Positions 38,751-48,283 of a DNA stretch of 64,000 bases are shown here, piece by piece. The number at the start of each line of letters is the position of its first letter. The first letter of the stretch is position 1. The stretch is from positions 868,001-932,000 of the forward strand of contig NZ_AP027130.1 in assembly GCF_027925145.1 (NCBI RefSeq). The letters run 5' to 3'. Under the pieces are notes generated by a model. That model worked only from the letters and a program-made list of their open reading frames with translations, ran no database searches and was not told the DNA's origin. Position numbers and translations under genes: made by a program. The stretch is from Thermodesulfomicrobium sp. WS. Lineage in GTDB: Bacteria; Desulfobacterota; Desulfovibrionia; Desulfovibrionales; Desulfomicrobiaceae.

Positions 38751-39734
38751 CTAAAATTGCAACAGGGCCGCGGCCCAGGTAAACCCGCCGCCAAAGGAGG
38801 CCAAGAGCACCGTGTCCCCTGGGTGGATGTGGCCCTGCGCCCGGGCCTCGGCCAAAGCGATGGGGATGGAGGCTGCCGAGGTGTTGCCCAAGCGGTCCAC
38901 GTCCACGAAGCAGCGCTCCAGGGGGATGTCCAGCTTGCGGGCCACGGCTTCGATGATGCGGATATTGGCCTGGTGCGGGATGAAGAGGTCCACGTCGGAT
39001 ACGGCAAGGCTGTTTCTCGTCAGGATTTCTTGGCTCACCTCGCTCATGAGGCGCACGGCGTATTTATAGACCTCGCGACCGTTCATCTCCACGAAATATT
39101 CGGGTCCGATGGTGGCACCGAGGATGGGCGGGCAGGCGGAGCCCCCACCGCGCACGGTGAGCAGGTCCGCTGCAGCGCCGTCGGCATGGAGGATGACGTC
39201 GCGAAGAAGCGGCGCCCCGGGCTTGGCAGCGGCCCGCAGCACCGCTGCCCCGGCCCCGTCCCCGAAGAGGACGCAGGTGGAACGGTCAGTGAAATTGATG
39301 CGCGACGAGCACACCTCGCTGCCAATCACGAGCACCGTGGCGTCGGGATGCAGGGCGATAAGTCCCCGGCCTACTTCCAAGGCGTAGAGAAATCCGGAGC
39401 AGGCCGCGGCCAGATCCATGGCCGGCGCCTGGATGCCCAGTTCCCGCGCCACCAGGCAGGCCGTGGGCGGGACAGCGCAGTCTCCGGTAAACGTGGCTAC
39501 AAGGAGGTGGGTGACTTCGTGCGGGGAAATCGCGGCGTCGGCCAGCGCCCTGCGGGCCGCCTGGACCGCCAGGGTGGAGCAGGTCTCCCCGGGTTCCACA
39601 TGGTAGCGGGTGCGAATACCTGTACGGGAGACGATCCATTCGTCACTGGTGTCGACAATGCTTTCGAAATCCGTGTTGCTGATGCATCGGGCTGGGGTGT
39701 GCATCCCCAGCCCCCAGAGGCAGGGGGGCTGCAT
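38751..39734 (-). CDS. fabH: Beta-ketoacyl-ACP synthase III
   Basis: A 327-residue initiator condensing enzyme. Catalytic Cys lies in DLAAACSGFLYALEVG, His in PHQANIRIIEA, and Asn in LGNTSAASIPIAL. SDEWIVSRTGIRTR and FGDGAGAAVL are family signatures. It starts the chain from acetyl-CoA and malonyl-ACP. It is 16 bases from plsX. Confidence 0.97.
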   Translation of the reverse strand: MQPPCLWGLGMHTPARCISNTDFESIVDTSDEWIVSRTGIRTRYHVEPGETCSTLAVQAARRALADAAISPHEVTHLLVATFTGDCAVPPTACLVARELGIQAPAMDLAAACSGFLYALEVGRGLIALHPDATVLVIGSEVCSSRINFTDRSTCVLFGDGAGAAVLRAAAKPGAPLLRDVILHADGAAADLLTVRGGGSACPPILGATIGPEYFVEMNGREVYKYAVRLMSEVSQEILTRNSLAVSDVDLFIPHQANIRIIEAVARKLDIPLERCFVDVDRLGNTSAASIPIALAEARAQGHIHPGDTVLLASFGGGFTWAAALLQF

Positions 39735-39750
39735 AGGTCCTTCCAGATGT

Positions 39751-40815
39751 TTAGGAAACCGGAGCTGGATCAGGGGATTTGGTTTTGCTGCTGCGGGAAA
39801 AGAGCGCCAGTTCGGTATTGGCCTTGAGCCCTTCCACCAGATGGGCCTTGGCCTGGCGTTTCACGAAGAGCGCCGCTTGTTCCAAGGCCGTGGCAATGGC
39901 CCGGGCGTTGGACGCCCCATGGCAGACCATGGCGATTTCGTTGAGCCCGAGGATCGGGGCGCCGCCGTACTCGGCGTAGTCGATCTTCTTGGCGAAGCGC
40001 CGGAACGCAGGCATGGCGAGGAGCGCTCCCAAACGGGAGATCCAGGAGCTGCGAATCTCGTTTTTGAGGATGGTGGCCAAGGCCGCACCCAGCCCTTCGC
40101 TCAGCTTGAGGGCGATATTGCCGGTAAACCCGTCGCACACGATGATGTCCGTATCTCCGCGGAAGATGTCCCGGCCTTCCACGTTGCCCACGAAATTGAG
40201 GCTGGAGCTTTTGAGTAGGCCATAGGCCTCCTTGGTGAGGGCGTTGCCCTTGCCTTCCTCTTCCCCGATGCTGAGGATCCCTACCCGCGGGTGCGGGATG
40301 CCGAGCACCGATTCCGCCAAGACTTCGGCCATGAGGCCGAACTGCACCAAGTTGTAGGGCTTGCAATCGGCGTTGGCACCTACGTCGATGAGCACTGCCG
40401 GGTTTTTGAGCGTCGGCAAGATGGTGGCCAGGGCCGGCCGGTCCACTCCAGGAATACGTCCGAGGATGAACATGCCACACGCCAAGGCAGCGCCGGAGTT
40501 GCCCGCAGTGACCACGCCCTGGGCTTGGCCGTCGCGCACCAGGCGGAAGGCCACCTGCATGGAACTGTCTTTTTTGCGGCGGAGTACCTCCGAGGGTTTT
40601 TCCGCCATGCCCACGGTTTGGGAGGCATGGACGACCTCGAGATGGAGCCCGTGGTGGGGATGGCGATGGAGTTCTTCACGGATGGCGGTTTCTTCGCCCA
40701 CGAGGATGATGGTGGCTCCGGTGGCGCGGGCGGCTGCAATGGCCCCGGGGACGTTGACCGCCGGGCCCACGTCGCCGCCCATGGCGTCCACCGCCAAGCG
40801 AACGCTATTCGGCAT
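39751..40815 (-). CDS. plsX: Phosphate acyltransferase PlsX
   Basis: A 354-residue protein from ATG 40815: RLAVDAMGGDVGPAVNVPGA at the N terminus, TAGNSGAALA, LIDVGANADCKPYNLVQF and VCDGFTGNIALKLSEG. It makes acyl-phosphate for phospholipid synthesis. Its start overlaps the rpmF stop by 11 bases. The rpmF-plsX-fab order is conserved widely in bacteria. Confidence 0.96.
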   Translation of the reverse strand: MPNSVRLAVDAMGGDVGPAVNVPGAIAAARATGATIILVGEETAIREELHRHPHHGLHLEVVHASQTVGMAEKPSEVLRRKKDSSMQVAFRLVRDGQAQGVVTAGNSGAALACGMFILGRIPGVDRPALATILPTLKNPAVLIDVGANADCKPYNLVQFGLMAEVLAESVLGIPHPRVGILSIGEEEGKGNALTKEAYGLLKSSSLNFVGNVEGRDIFRGDTDIIVCDGFTGNIALKLSEGLGAALATILKNEIRSSWISRLGALLAMPAFRRFAKKIDYAEYGGAPILGLNEIAMVCHGASNARAIATALEQAALFVKRQAKAHLVEGLKANTELALFSRSSKTKSPDPAPVS

Positions 40816-40993
40816 GTGCTTCCTGAGTGGCAACGTACTGCCGACCGCGATAGGTGCCGCAGCCCGGGCAGATGCAATGGGACAGGGTAGCACTGCCGCA
40901 TTGGCAATACGTGACGTTGGGCACAGGGACCCGGTCGTGGGAGCGGCGCATGTTGCGTTTGGACTTGGATGTCTTCTTCTTCGGATTGGGCAT
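40805..40993 (-). CDS. rpmF: 50S ribosomal protein L32 (zinc-binding form)
   Basis: A 62-residue basic protein: MPNPKKKTSKSKRNMRRSHD, then a C+ zinc ribbon with cysteines in YCQCGSATLSHCICPGCGTY. It starts at ATG 40993 and lies between yceD and plsX, as in many bacteria. Confidence 0.96.
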   Translation of the reverse strand: MPNPKKKTSKSKRNMRRSHDRVPVPNVTYCQCGSATLSHCICPGCGTYRGRQYVATQEAHAE

Positions 40994-41001
40994 GATACAC
41001 C

Positions 41002-41526
41002 TCACTTAGGGGTAGAGAATCCGCGGGCGGCAAGGGCCCGCGCCAGGGGTGTTTCCTTGGTGCACTGACACGACTCGTGGTTTTTGTTGACTCCGCACCT
41101 GGGACACAGCCCCTGGCAGGAGTCGCTGCACAGGATTTGCACGGGCAGGGCAAGGACGAATTGCTCCCAAAGCATCCCTGCGGCATCGAGGGCAAACCCC
41201 GCATCCAGCGGGCGCAGATGGCTTTCCTCGGCATCCTCCCCGTGCATGTCCGTGGTGGCTTCGAATTCATCGAAAACGTGGTCGATGACGAGCACGGCCT
41301 CTTCCGCGCAGCGGTGGCAGATGGTGCGTACCGCACCGCGCAGACGCCCACGGATGAGAAAACCGTCCTTTTGCGGAGTGATGGTGAACACCGCTTCCAG
41401 GGGGGTGTGCGCGGCGAAATCCATGCCGAACGACCGCCACCCCTCGTGCCAGATCTCTTGATCCGCAAAAGAAAATTCCCGACCATGCGCCGGGAGATCT
41501 GTGAGTGCGATCCAGTGTTCGGTCAT
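41002..41526 (-). CDS. YceD/DUF177 protein
   Basis: A 174-residue DUF177-family protein, typically linked to 23S rRNA or ribosome accumulation and encoded next to rpmF. Two cysteine pairs are visible ([21 protein letters not shown]). It appears to be the first gene of the minus-strand housekeeping operon, with a divergent intergenic region of 158 bases to rpmB. Confidence 0.88.
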   Translation of the reverse strand: MTEHWIALTDLPAHGREFSFADQEIWHEGWRSFGMDFAAHTPLEAVFTITPQKDGFLIRGRLRGAVRTICHRCAEEAVLVIDHVFDEFEATTDMHGEDAEESHLRPLDAGFALDAAGMLWEQFVLALPVQILCSDSCQGLCPRCGVNKNHESCQCTKETPLARALAARGFSTPK

Positions 41527-41684
41527 GCGCCACCTCGGAGCATCGCCTCTACAGGGGGGCGGTTTTCCTTGTCAAGGAATTTTGCTTGCCATCTGCCGTA
41601 AGGCCGGATATGAGCCGTTTTCTTCGTGCGGTTCACCCGGGGCCTTGGTTGGGGCCGGGAGACAATTTTGGTGAGGAGGAAACC

Positions 41685-41882
41685 ATGTCCACGATGTGTG
41701 AAATTTGTGGTAAGAAGCCGCAGGTCGGCAACAATGTCAGCCATGCCAACAACAAGACCAAGCGTCGGTTCATGCCCAATCTGCAGACCGTGCGCGCGCA
41801 GTTGGCCTCGGGCCAGGTGAAGCGGATGCGGGTGTGCACGCAGTGCATCCGCTCGGGCGCGGTGACCAAGCCCGCGGCATAG
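41685..41882 (+). CDS. rpmB: 50S ribosomal protein L28 (zinc-binding form)
   Basis: A 65-residue protein with [20 protein letters not shown] at the N terminus, [11 protein letters not shown] and a second cysteine pair in CTQCIRSG. Ribosome site GAGGAGG lies before ATG 41685. A terminator follows 32 bases after the stop, so it is monocistronic. Confidence 0.97.
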   Translation: MSTMCEICGKKPQVGNNVSHANNKTKRRFMPNLQTVRAQLASGQVKRMRVCTQCIRSGAVTKPAA

Positions 41883-41914
41883 CCCTGCTCCTGACACGAG
41901 GGGCTGCTTTGAAG

Positions 41915-41946
41915 AGACTCCGCTTTGTGGGCGGGGTCTTTTTTTG
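41915..41946 (+). terminator. Terminator of rpmB
   Basis: AGACTCCGC (41915-41923) pairs fully, with two G-T pairs, with GCGGGGTCT (41931-41939), and is followed by seven T residues. Confidence 0.9.
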
Positions 41947-41993
41947 CGTTCAGGGGGGGATCTCGATCTGTTGCCCTTTGCGTGGGGGGCAGC

Positions 41994-42024
41994 AAAAAAC
42001 CCCGTCCGGAGACGGGGTTTTTTT
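41994..42024. terminator. Bidirectional terminator downstream of the RRM gene
   Basis: ACCCCGTC-CGGA-GACGGGGT (41999-42018) has six T residues on the right and six A residues on the left, so it works on both strands. It ends the minus-strand RRM gene 22 bases after its stop and backs up the rpmB terminator. Confidence 0.9.
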
Positions 42025-42045
42025 GTTGGTCACACGGGCAGAATG

Positions 42046-42324
42046 CTACCAGCGCGGACGGCGTTCCCGATGCTCACGCTCGGGGCGGGGACGGGCTTCG
42101 TTGACCTTGAGCGCCCGGCCGCCAAAGTCCTTGCCATCCAGGGCGGCAATGGCCTCGTCGGCACCACTGGACATTTCCACGAAACCGAAGCCACGGGCGC
42201 GGCCGGTTTCCCGGTCGGAAATGAGTTTCACGCTGTCCACTTCGCCGTAGGAAGCAAAAAGGGCTTCCACGTCTTGTTCCGTGGCACTCCAGGGCAAATT
42301 TCCGACATAGATGTTCTTGGCCAT
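42046..42324 (-). CDS. RRM-type RNA-binding protein
   Basis: A 92-residue protein consisting of one RNA recognition motif, with RNP2 IYVGNLPW (about 5-12) and RNP1 RGFGFVEM (about 44-51). A short Arg/Pro/Glu tail, ARPRPEREHRERRPRW, follows. Such small RRM proteins are RNA chaperones and are often cold-induced. The region upstream to the RND operon stop (42325-42543) leaves room for a long leader; ribosome site GAGGAG is present. I cannot identify a defined cold-shock element in it. Confidence 0.92.
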   Translation of the reverse strand: MAKNIYVGNLPWSATEQDVEALFASYGEVDSVKLISDRETGRARGFGFVEMSSGADEAIAALDGKDFGGRALKVNEARPRPEREHRERRPRW

Positions 42325-42543
42325 AAACACAGTACTCCTCAAAAAGAAAACGGAAAAAACAACTGCAGGTCGAGGGCTTTCGGTGCACGGGAGCGCGCAG
42401 AAAGCTTCTCTTCCTGGCTCCTCAAACCTGCGCCGGACCTGCCCGTTCTCCCTGAGGATCCCTTGCCGCCGGCACATAGGTCAACCGTTTATGGGGTTCG
42501 AAGGACCTTGGCAAGGTATTTTTTCTCTTTTTTCCGATTTTTT

Positions 42544-45500
42544 TCAGATTTCCGGGACTGCACCCAAGCGCCGCCGCAAGTCTTCGCCGATGTGTGTCAG
42601 GCAGGGCACGAGAATCAGGGTGATGGCGGTGGCGAAGAGCACGCCGAACCCCAGGGAAATGGCCATGGGGATGAGGAATCGGGCCTGGCGGGAGGTCTCG
42701 AAGATGAGGGGCATGAGGCCGCCGAAGGTGGTGATGGTGGTCAAAAGCACTGGCCGGAAGCGCTGCAGAGCGGCGTCGAAGACGGCCTGGTCCGTAGGGA
42801 TCCCCAGTGTTCGTTTCTCGTTGATGGTGTCCACGAGCACCAGGGCGTCGTTGATGACCACACCGCTCAAGGCCACGATGCCAAAGAGGGACACCAGACT
42901 CAGACTGTAGCCCATGATGAGGTGCCCAAGGATGGCACCGGTGAGGCCAAAGGGGATGCTCGTCAGGATGATGAGCGGCTTCCAGTAGCTGTTGAGTGGA
43001 ATGGCCAGCATGGCGAACAGTCCCAGCACGGTGAGCAGCAGCCCTGCAATGAGGGCGCGTACGCTTTCGCGGATGTCTGCCTGTTTGCCTTCGAGACTGA
43101 AGGTGAGCCCAGGATAGCGGGCAAGGATATCTGGGAGCACGTCTTTTTGCACTGCCGCGGCGATGGTCTCGGCGGCGCTGGGTGGGGTGACGTCCGCAGT
43201 GACGGTGACCACCCGGCGGCCCTGGCGGCGCTCGATGGTGGTGTCTGCCTGGGACTGCCGCACCGTGGCTATGGTGCGCAGCGGCACGAAGGCCCCCTGC
43301 GGGGTGCGCACCATGAAGGTATTGATGAGCTCCTGGGTATTCCGCTCTTCCTGGGGCAACCGTACCCGAACCACGATTTCGTCGCGACTGCGTTGCTGGC
43401 GGATGGCTTCGGCCCCGTACACGGCGCCGCGCAGCTGTCGGCCGACATCTTGGGCCGTGAGTCCGAGGCGGCGGCCTTCGGGAAGGAGTTGGACCTCCCA
43501 TTGCGGGTTGCCTTGCGCAAAACCATCATCGATATCCGAGACTTGGGCAAATCGCTCCAGGGCTTGGGCCAAGTCGCGGCTGGCCTGTTCGAGGACCTGC
43601 AGGGAGCGGTGGGAGAGTTCGATGCTCAAGGCCGCTCCGGATCCCGGTCCGCCGCGGTCGGCCTCGAAACGAATGGTCTTGATGCCGGGGATGCGGCCGA
43701 CGCGTTCCCGCCACAGGCGGGTAAATTCCGCCGTGCCGATGGGGCGGATTTCCGGGTCGGTCAGGAAGGCGCGAAGGGAGCCTGTGTGGCTGCCGCTTGC
43801 GGTCCCGGCCTGGGCAAAGACGCCTTCGAGGAGGCGATCTCCGCCGTGTTCTGCCGCCACGGCCCGGGCCGCGTCTTCGAGGATGCGGGCCACGCGCTGG
43901 GTCTCCGTCACCGGGGTGCCCACGGGCAAGGAGAACTCCACGTAAGCGAAGTCCGCTTCGACCTTGGGGAACATGGTCATGCCCATGCGGCCGCTGGCCA
44001 CGTAGCCGAGCACTGCCATGAGGATGGCGACGGCGATGGCCACTGTGGCGTAGCGGAAGGTGATGGCGGTGTGCAGGATGGGCGGAAAGACGCGGTGCAA
44101 GATTTTTTGGAAGCCGCGGTCAAAGGCCTCCTGGGCGCGGTGGATGGGGCCAAGCCAGCGCGGCGCGGTTTTTCCGTGCGCCAGGTGGGCAGGCAGCACG
44201 AACAGGCTCTCCGCCAGCGAAATGGTAAAGACCGCAAGCACTACCGCCGGGACCACCCGGAACACCTTGCCCATGACCCCGGGCACGAAAAACATGGGAA
44301 CGAAGGCGGCCATATTGGTGAGCACGGAAAAGACCACCGGCATGGCCACTTGGCGTACTCCGAGAATGGCGGCTTCCAAAAATCCTTTGCCCCGCTCCCG
44401 CCATTGGAAGATGTTTTCGCCCACCACGATGGCGTCGTCCACCACGATGCCCAGGGTGATGATGTAGGCAAAAAGCGAGACCATGTTGATGGATACATCC
44501 ATGGCCGGAAGCAGCAGGAAGGACCCCAAAAACGAGGTCGGGATGCCCATGCTCACCCAAAAGGCCAGGCGGATTTCCAAAAACAGCGCCAGGAGTACGA
44601 ATACCAACACCAGTCCCTGGATGCCGTTGCGGATCAGCAGGTCCATGCGCTGCCGGAAGACCTTGGAATCGTCGCTGCGGGAGGAAAGTTGGATCCCTGG
44701 CGGCAGCGCCGGGGCCACGCGGGCGGCCACCCGGCGCACGGCCTCAGCCACGCTCACCGGGGTTTGTTCGCCCACGCGGTAGATGTTGAGGAGCACCGCG
44801 GGCTTGCCATTGTAGGAGGGGAACTGATCGGCGTCTTCGAGCCCATCGGTGATCTTTGCCATTTCGCCCAAGGTGACCACGGCGCCGTCCGCGCTGGTGA
44901 CGATGGGCAGCGAGGCGAACTGCTGACCAAAGTCCCGGCGGTCCTTGAAGCGCAAGATGACGTTCCCCCCTTGGGTCTTGAGGGTGCCGCCAGGGAGATC
45001 CACGGCCGCAGTGCTGATGATGCGCGCCACGTCCACGGCGGTCAGTCCGTAGCGCCGCAGGGTGTGCTGGGGGATTTCCACGGCGATCTCGAGGTCCGGC
45101 ACTCCACTGAGTTCCACCTGGGTAATCCCCGGATCCTGCAGGAGTTCGTCGCGCACGGTCTCGGCCAAGTCGCGCAGGGCAGGCAGCGGCGCGTCGCCGT
45201 AAAGGGCCAGGGTCATGACCTGGCGCTTACGCGAGTCAATGCGCACGATGGGGCGCTTGGCGTCCTCGGGCAGGGTTTCGATGCGGTCTACCTCGGCCTT
45301 GATGTCCTGGTAGAGCCGGTTCACGTCCGCCCCTTCCACGGCCTCGGCGGTGATGACCGCCAGCCCCTGGCTGGCCGTGGAGCGGACTTCCTTGACCCCG
45401 TCCACGCCGGAGATGGCATCCTCCACAGCCAGGACGATGCCTTGCTCCACGTCCGCGGGTGTGGCCCCTGGGTAGGTGACGCTGACGGAAACGGTATCCA

Positions 45501-45633
45501 GCGAAAATTCCGGAAAGACTTCCTGCTTGATGCGGGTGCTCATGATGAGGCCGCCCGCCAGACAGACGATCATGATGAGGTTGGCCGTCACCGGGTTTTG
45601 GGCCATCCACGCCAAGGGTCCGCGCATGTTCAT
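42544..45633 (-). CDS. RND-family efflux permease
   Basis: A 1029-residue inner-membrane pump with the two-repeat RND layout: a first helix (about 8-32), large periplasmic porter loop, membrane cluster with proton-relay aspartates in LGIVVDDAIVVGENIF, then a second half ending ALVLVDTINEKR and PLIFETSRQARFLIPMAI. It starts MNMRGPLAWMAQNPVTANLI, typical of AcrB-like hydrophobe exporters. With the adaptor (3 bases upstream) and outer-membrane factor it forms a complete tripartite system; the substrate is unknown. Confidence 0.95.
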   Translation of the reverse strand: MNMRGPLAWMAQNPVTANLIMIVCLAGGLIMSTRIKQEVFPEFSLDTVSVSVTYPGATPADVEQGIVLAVEDAISGVDGVKEVRSTASQGLAVITAEAVEGADVNRLYQDIKAEVDRIETLPEDAKRPIVRIDSRKRQVMTLALYGDAPLPALRDLAETVRDELLQDPGITQVELSGVPDLEIAVEIPQHTLRRYGLTAVDVARIISTAAVDLPGGTLKTQGGNVILRFKDRRDFGQQFASLPIVTSADGAVVTLGEMAKITDGLEDADQFPSYNGKPAVLLNIYRVGEQTPVSVAEAVRRVAARVAPALPPGIQLSSRSDDSKVFRQRMDLLIRNGIQGLVLVFVLLALFLEIRLAFWVSMGIPTSFLGSFLLLPAMDVSINMVSLFAYIITLGIVVDDAIVVGENIFQWRERGKGFLEAAILGVRQVAMPVVFSVLTNMAAFVPMFFVPGVMGKVFRVVPAVVLAVFTISLAESLFVLPAHLAHGKTAPRWLGPIHRAQEAFDRGFQKILHRVFPPILHTAITFRYATVAIAVAILMAVLGYVASGRMGMTMFPKVEADFAYVEFSLPVGTPVTETQRVARILEDAARAVAAEHGGDRLLEGVFAQAGTASGSHTGSLRAFLTDPEIRPIGTAEFTRLWRERVGRIPGIKTIRFEADRGGPGSGAALSIELSHRSLQVLEQASRDLAQALERFAQVSDIDDGFAQGNPQWEVQLLPEGRRLGLTAQDVGRQLRGAVYGAEAIRQQRSRDEIVVRVRLPQEERNTQELINTFMVRTPQGAFVPLRTIATVRQSQADTTIERRQGRRVVTVTADVTPPSAAETIAAAVQKDVLPDILARYPGLTFSLEGKQADIRESVRALIAGLLLTVLGLFAMLAIPLNSYWKPLIILTSIPFGLTGAILGHLIMGYSLSLVSLFGIVALSGVVINDALVLVDTINEKRTLGIPTDQAVFDAALQRFRPVLLTTITTFGGLMPLIFETSRQARFLIPMAISLGFGVLFATAITLILVPCLTHIGEDLRRRLGAVPEI

Positions 45634-45636
45634 GGC

Positions 45637-46788
45637 CTACCTCGCGCTGGTGTGGATGGCGGTGACGGCCATGCCGGGCATCGGCGCGGCAAGAGGTGAG
45701 GAAATGATGGATTCGTCCGCAGCGATCCCGTCGACGATGGCATTTTGCGGGTCCGTAAAGAGCACCCGTACCGGGCGGATCTCCAAGGTGCCGTTGGTGG
45801 CCAGCCAGACCTGATCGCCCTCGCGCAGACTCTCGCGCGGGATGCGGACCCCGTCGATGCTGCGGCCCTGGATGGCGACCTCGACGCTATCTCCCAGAAG
45901 AAACGGCGGCGTGGTCTCCAGGGGGCGGGGCAGGGTGATGCGGATGCGGGCCAGGCGGCCGCCGCTTTCCACCGCAGGGATGAGTCCTGCCACCGCGCCC
46001 TGGGCCGTGGAGCCGGAAGCGGCCCGGATCTCTACCGGCGCCCCTGGGGCCGTCGGCGGGATGGCAATCCAGGAGAGGTGCTCCACCGGGACGCTCGCCT
46101 CCACCCAAAAGCGGGTGGCATCGGTGAGCACGGCGAGCGTCTCTTGGGTGGAGACCGTGCTGCCCAAGTGCACGTTCTTTTCCTGCACCACCGCGGCAAA
46201 GGGGGCGCGCACGTGTGTTCGTTCCAGGTTGAGGCGGGCGAGGGCCACATTGGCCTCGGCCTTGCGCACCGCGGCCTGGGCTTCCATCCATTGGGGTTCG
46301 CGCAAGGGCAGACGGGGATCCGAGGCGTTATCCCCAAGGGCGAGGCGTTCCCAGTCCTTGCGCGCCACTTGTCGGCGGCCGGCTTCCATTTCCAAGGCGG
46401 CCTTGGCTTGGGCGAGCTCCGCCTCGCGCTGGGCAAGGGCGGCTTCATAGTCGCGGGGATCGATGCGCAGCAGTTCTTCCTGGGCAGCGACCACAAGGCC
46501 GGGCTCCAGACGCGGCGAAACCGCCACCACCGCACCGCCCACTTGGGCGCGCAGGGCGATTTGCCGCGCCGGGGTGATGGTCCCCATGGCAGTGATGGTC
46601 ACGGGTCCGTGGTGTGGCTGGGGGCGGATCACTTCCACACTGGGCGCGAGCGATGCCGGCGGCCGCTGGGGCGGGGTGGGTTTGGTGCGCACGAAATACA
46701 CCGCAGCCCCTGCACCGAGGGCGAGGGCCACAAGGGCGATGCCGAGCGCCAGCAGCGTGGCGCGGCGGTGAGGACGTGGGTCGGTCAT
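45637..46788 (-). CDS. Periplasmic adaptor (membrane fusion protein) of RND pump
   Basis: A 383-residue protein: N-terminal membrane anchor (about 12-33), biotinyl-lipoyl half near VTITAMGTITPARQIALRAQVGG, an alpha-helical hairpin (about 110-190) rich in Ala/Glu/Arg, and the second lipoyl half with THVRAPFAAVV. C-terminal beta domains follow. It bridges pump and outer-membrane channel. Its start overlaps the outer-membrane-factor gene's stop by 4 bases. Confidence 0.93.
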   Translation of the reverse strand: MTDPRPHRRATLLALGIALVALALGAGAAVYFVRTKPTPPQRPPASLAPSVEVIRPQPHHGPVTITAMGTITPARQIALRAQVGGAVVAVSPRLEPGLVVAAQEELLRIDPRDYEAALAQREAELAQAKAALEMEAGRRQVARKDWERLALGDNASDPRLPLREPQWMEAQAAVRKAEANVALARLNLERTHVRAPFAAVVQEKNVHLGSTVSTQETLAVLTDATRFWVEASVPVEHLSWIAIPPTAPGAPVEIRAASGSTAQGAVAGLIPAVESGGRLARIRITLPRPLETTPPFLLGDSVEVAIQGRSIDGVRIPRESLREGDQVWLATNGTLEIRPVRVLFTDPQNAIVDGIAADESIISSPLAAPMPGMAVTAIHTSAR

Positions 46789-48167
46789 GGGGAATCAATC
46801 TCCCGGGGAAAGAGGTGCTGCCAGCCGCGGCCAAGGGCCCGCACCAAGGCGATCTGGCGGGCGAGCACTGTGGCGTGCTGCGCGATGCGCGCGCGCTTAA
46901 GGCTGTCCGCTTGCGTGCGCGCCGCGGAAACATCGGGGTATTCGGCCATGCCGTGGAGAAAGCGCTCCATGGTGGCGGCAAGGAGCCGCTGGGCGGCTTC
47001 AAAGCGTTCTCGGGTGCGCTCCCACGAGTCCACGGCGGCCTTCAGTTCGGCCAGGGCGGTATCTGCCTCGGCCACGGCCTTGGCCACGGTTTGACCGTAG
47101 GCGAGGATGGCTTCTTCCTGGGCGGCCTTGGCGCGGTCCACCTCGGCCAGTCGGCGTCCCCCATCGAGGATGGGGGCTGCAAGCCCGGCGGCCAGGCGCA
47201 CGAGCCAAGTGTCGAAGATGCCTCCAAGGCTCGGGCCTGAGGCGGAAAGTCGGCCCGTGAGGGTGATCTGCGGCAGCAAATCCGCCTTGGCCCGGGCCAC
47301 ATCCAGGCCGGTGGACGCCGCTTGGGCGGCCGTGGCGCGGATATCGGGTCGCGCTTCCAGGAGATCGGCAGGTAAGCCCGCACGGGGCAGCGGCCAGGGC
47401 GCGGGCAGGGCGCTGTGGGTGCTGGCAAGCTCGGCTTCGGGCAGGGCGCAGAGCACGGCGAGCTGGGCTTGGCGTGCCCGCTCGGTGGCTGTGAGCGCGG
47501 GCAGGGCGGCGCGGGTTTCCGCCAGGGCCTTGCGCTGGGTCTCCAGGTCCACCAGGGAGGCGGTCCCTGCCCGGTAGCGCTCTGTGAGCGCGGCGAGCAG
47601 GGCTTCCTGCTCATGGATCTGCTGGTGGAGGATGCGTGCTTGGGCGCGGGCGGCCACCATTTCCACCCAGGCGGTGGCGGTCTCGGCAGCCACGGTCATG
47701 GTCGCGGTACGCACCGCCTCTTCACTCTGCACCACTGCCAGATCCGCCACTTGGGTTTGGGCGTCTATCCGTCCCCAGAGATCCACTTCGTAGCTTGCCA
47801 GGCCGGTCAGCCCCCAGAGGGGATCGTTGGTGGTGGCAAGCCCGGTGCCGCCGCTGATGCGCCGTTCCGGGGCAAGTTCTGCATCCACACTGGGGAAAAG
47901 CGCTGCCCGCGCCTTGCGGGCTGCTGCCTGGGCCTGGGCCAAACGCGCACGGGCAATACGCACGTCGTAGCCGTGGGCGAGGGCGCGTTCCATGACGAGG
48001 GTGAGCTCGGTGGCGTTCCAGGCCTCCCACCAGCGGATGGGCGCTTCCCACGAGCCTTGGAGATTGGCGTAAGACTGCGGTGTAGTGGGCGGCGGGACCG
48101 GTGCCGGCCGAAAGGGGGCGCATGCCGCCCCAACAAGAATACTGAGGAAAAGAAGCACAGCACGCAT
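46785..48167 (-). CDS. Outer-membrane efflux lipoprotein (NodT/OprM family)
   Basis: A 460-residue protein from ATG 48167. It has a short signal peptide with lipobox GAAC (Cys16), then a TolC-type alpha-barrel repeat pair: YDVRIARARLAQAQAAARKARAALFPSVDA and DVARAKADLLPQITLTGRLSASG regions. NodT signatures such as LASYEVDLWGRID and DLLEARPDIRA are clear. It completes the tripartite efflux operon, in the order channel-adaptor-pump. Confidence 0.93.
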   Translation of the reverse strand: MRAVLLFLSILVGAACAPFRPAPVPPPTTPQSYANLQGSWEAPIRWWEAWNATELTLVMERALAHGYDVRIARARLAQAQAAARKARAALFPSVDAELAPERRISGGTGLATTNDPLWGLTGLASYEVDLWGRIDAQTQVADLAVVQSEEAVRTATMTVAAETATAWVEMVAARAQARILHQQIHEQEALLAALTERYRAGTASLVDLETQRKALAETRAALPALTATERARQAQLAVLCALPEAELASTHSALPAPWPLPRAGLPADLLEARPDIRATAAQAASTGLDVARAKADLLPQITLTGRLSASGPSLGGIFDTWLVRLAAGLAAPILDGGRRLAEVDRAKAAQEEAILAYGQTVAKAVAEADTALAELKAAVDSWERTRERFEAAQRLLAATMERFLHGMAEYPDVSAARTQADSLKRARIAQHATVLARQIALVRALGRGWQHLFPREIDSP

Positions 48168-48283
48168 GGCCGCGCCTGTAGTCCTCTCTATGTTTGAACC
48201 GCAAGAGGTTGTCTGTGGTTTTTTTCTTGCCTGGCAGACGATGGATGGGATACCCCCATGACCAAAGAATGTAAGGAGCGCCC

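Noticed and set aside
41944-45699. A 1251-codon plus-strand open frame antisense to the RND pump gene
   Set aside because: It mirrors the real minus-strand gene, has His/Gly/Asp-rich low-complexity content and no domain. Long antisense frames are expected in GC-rich DNA.
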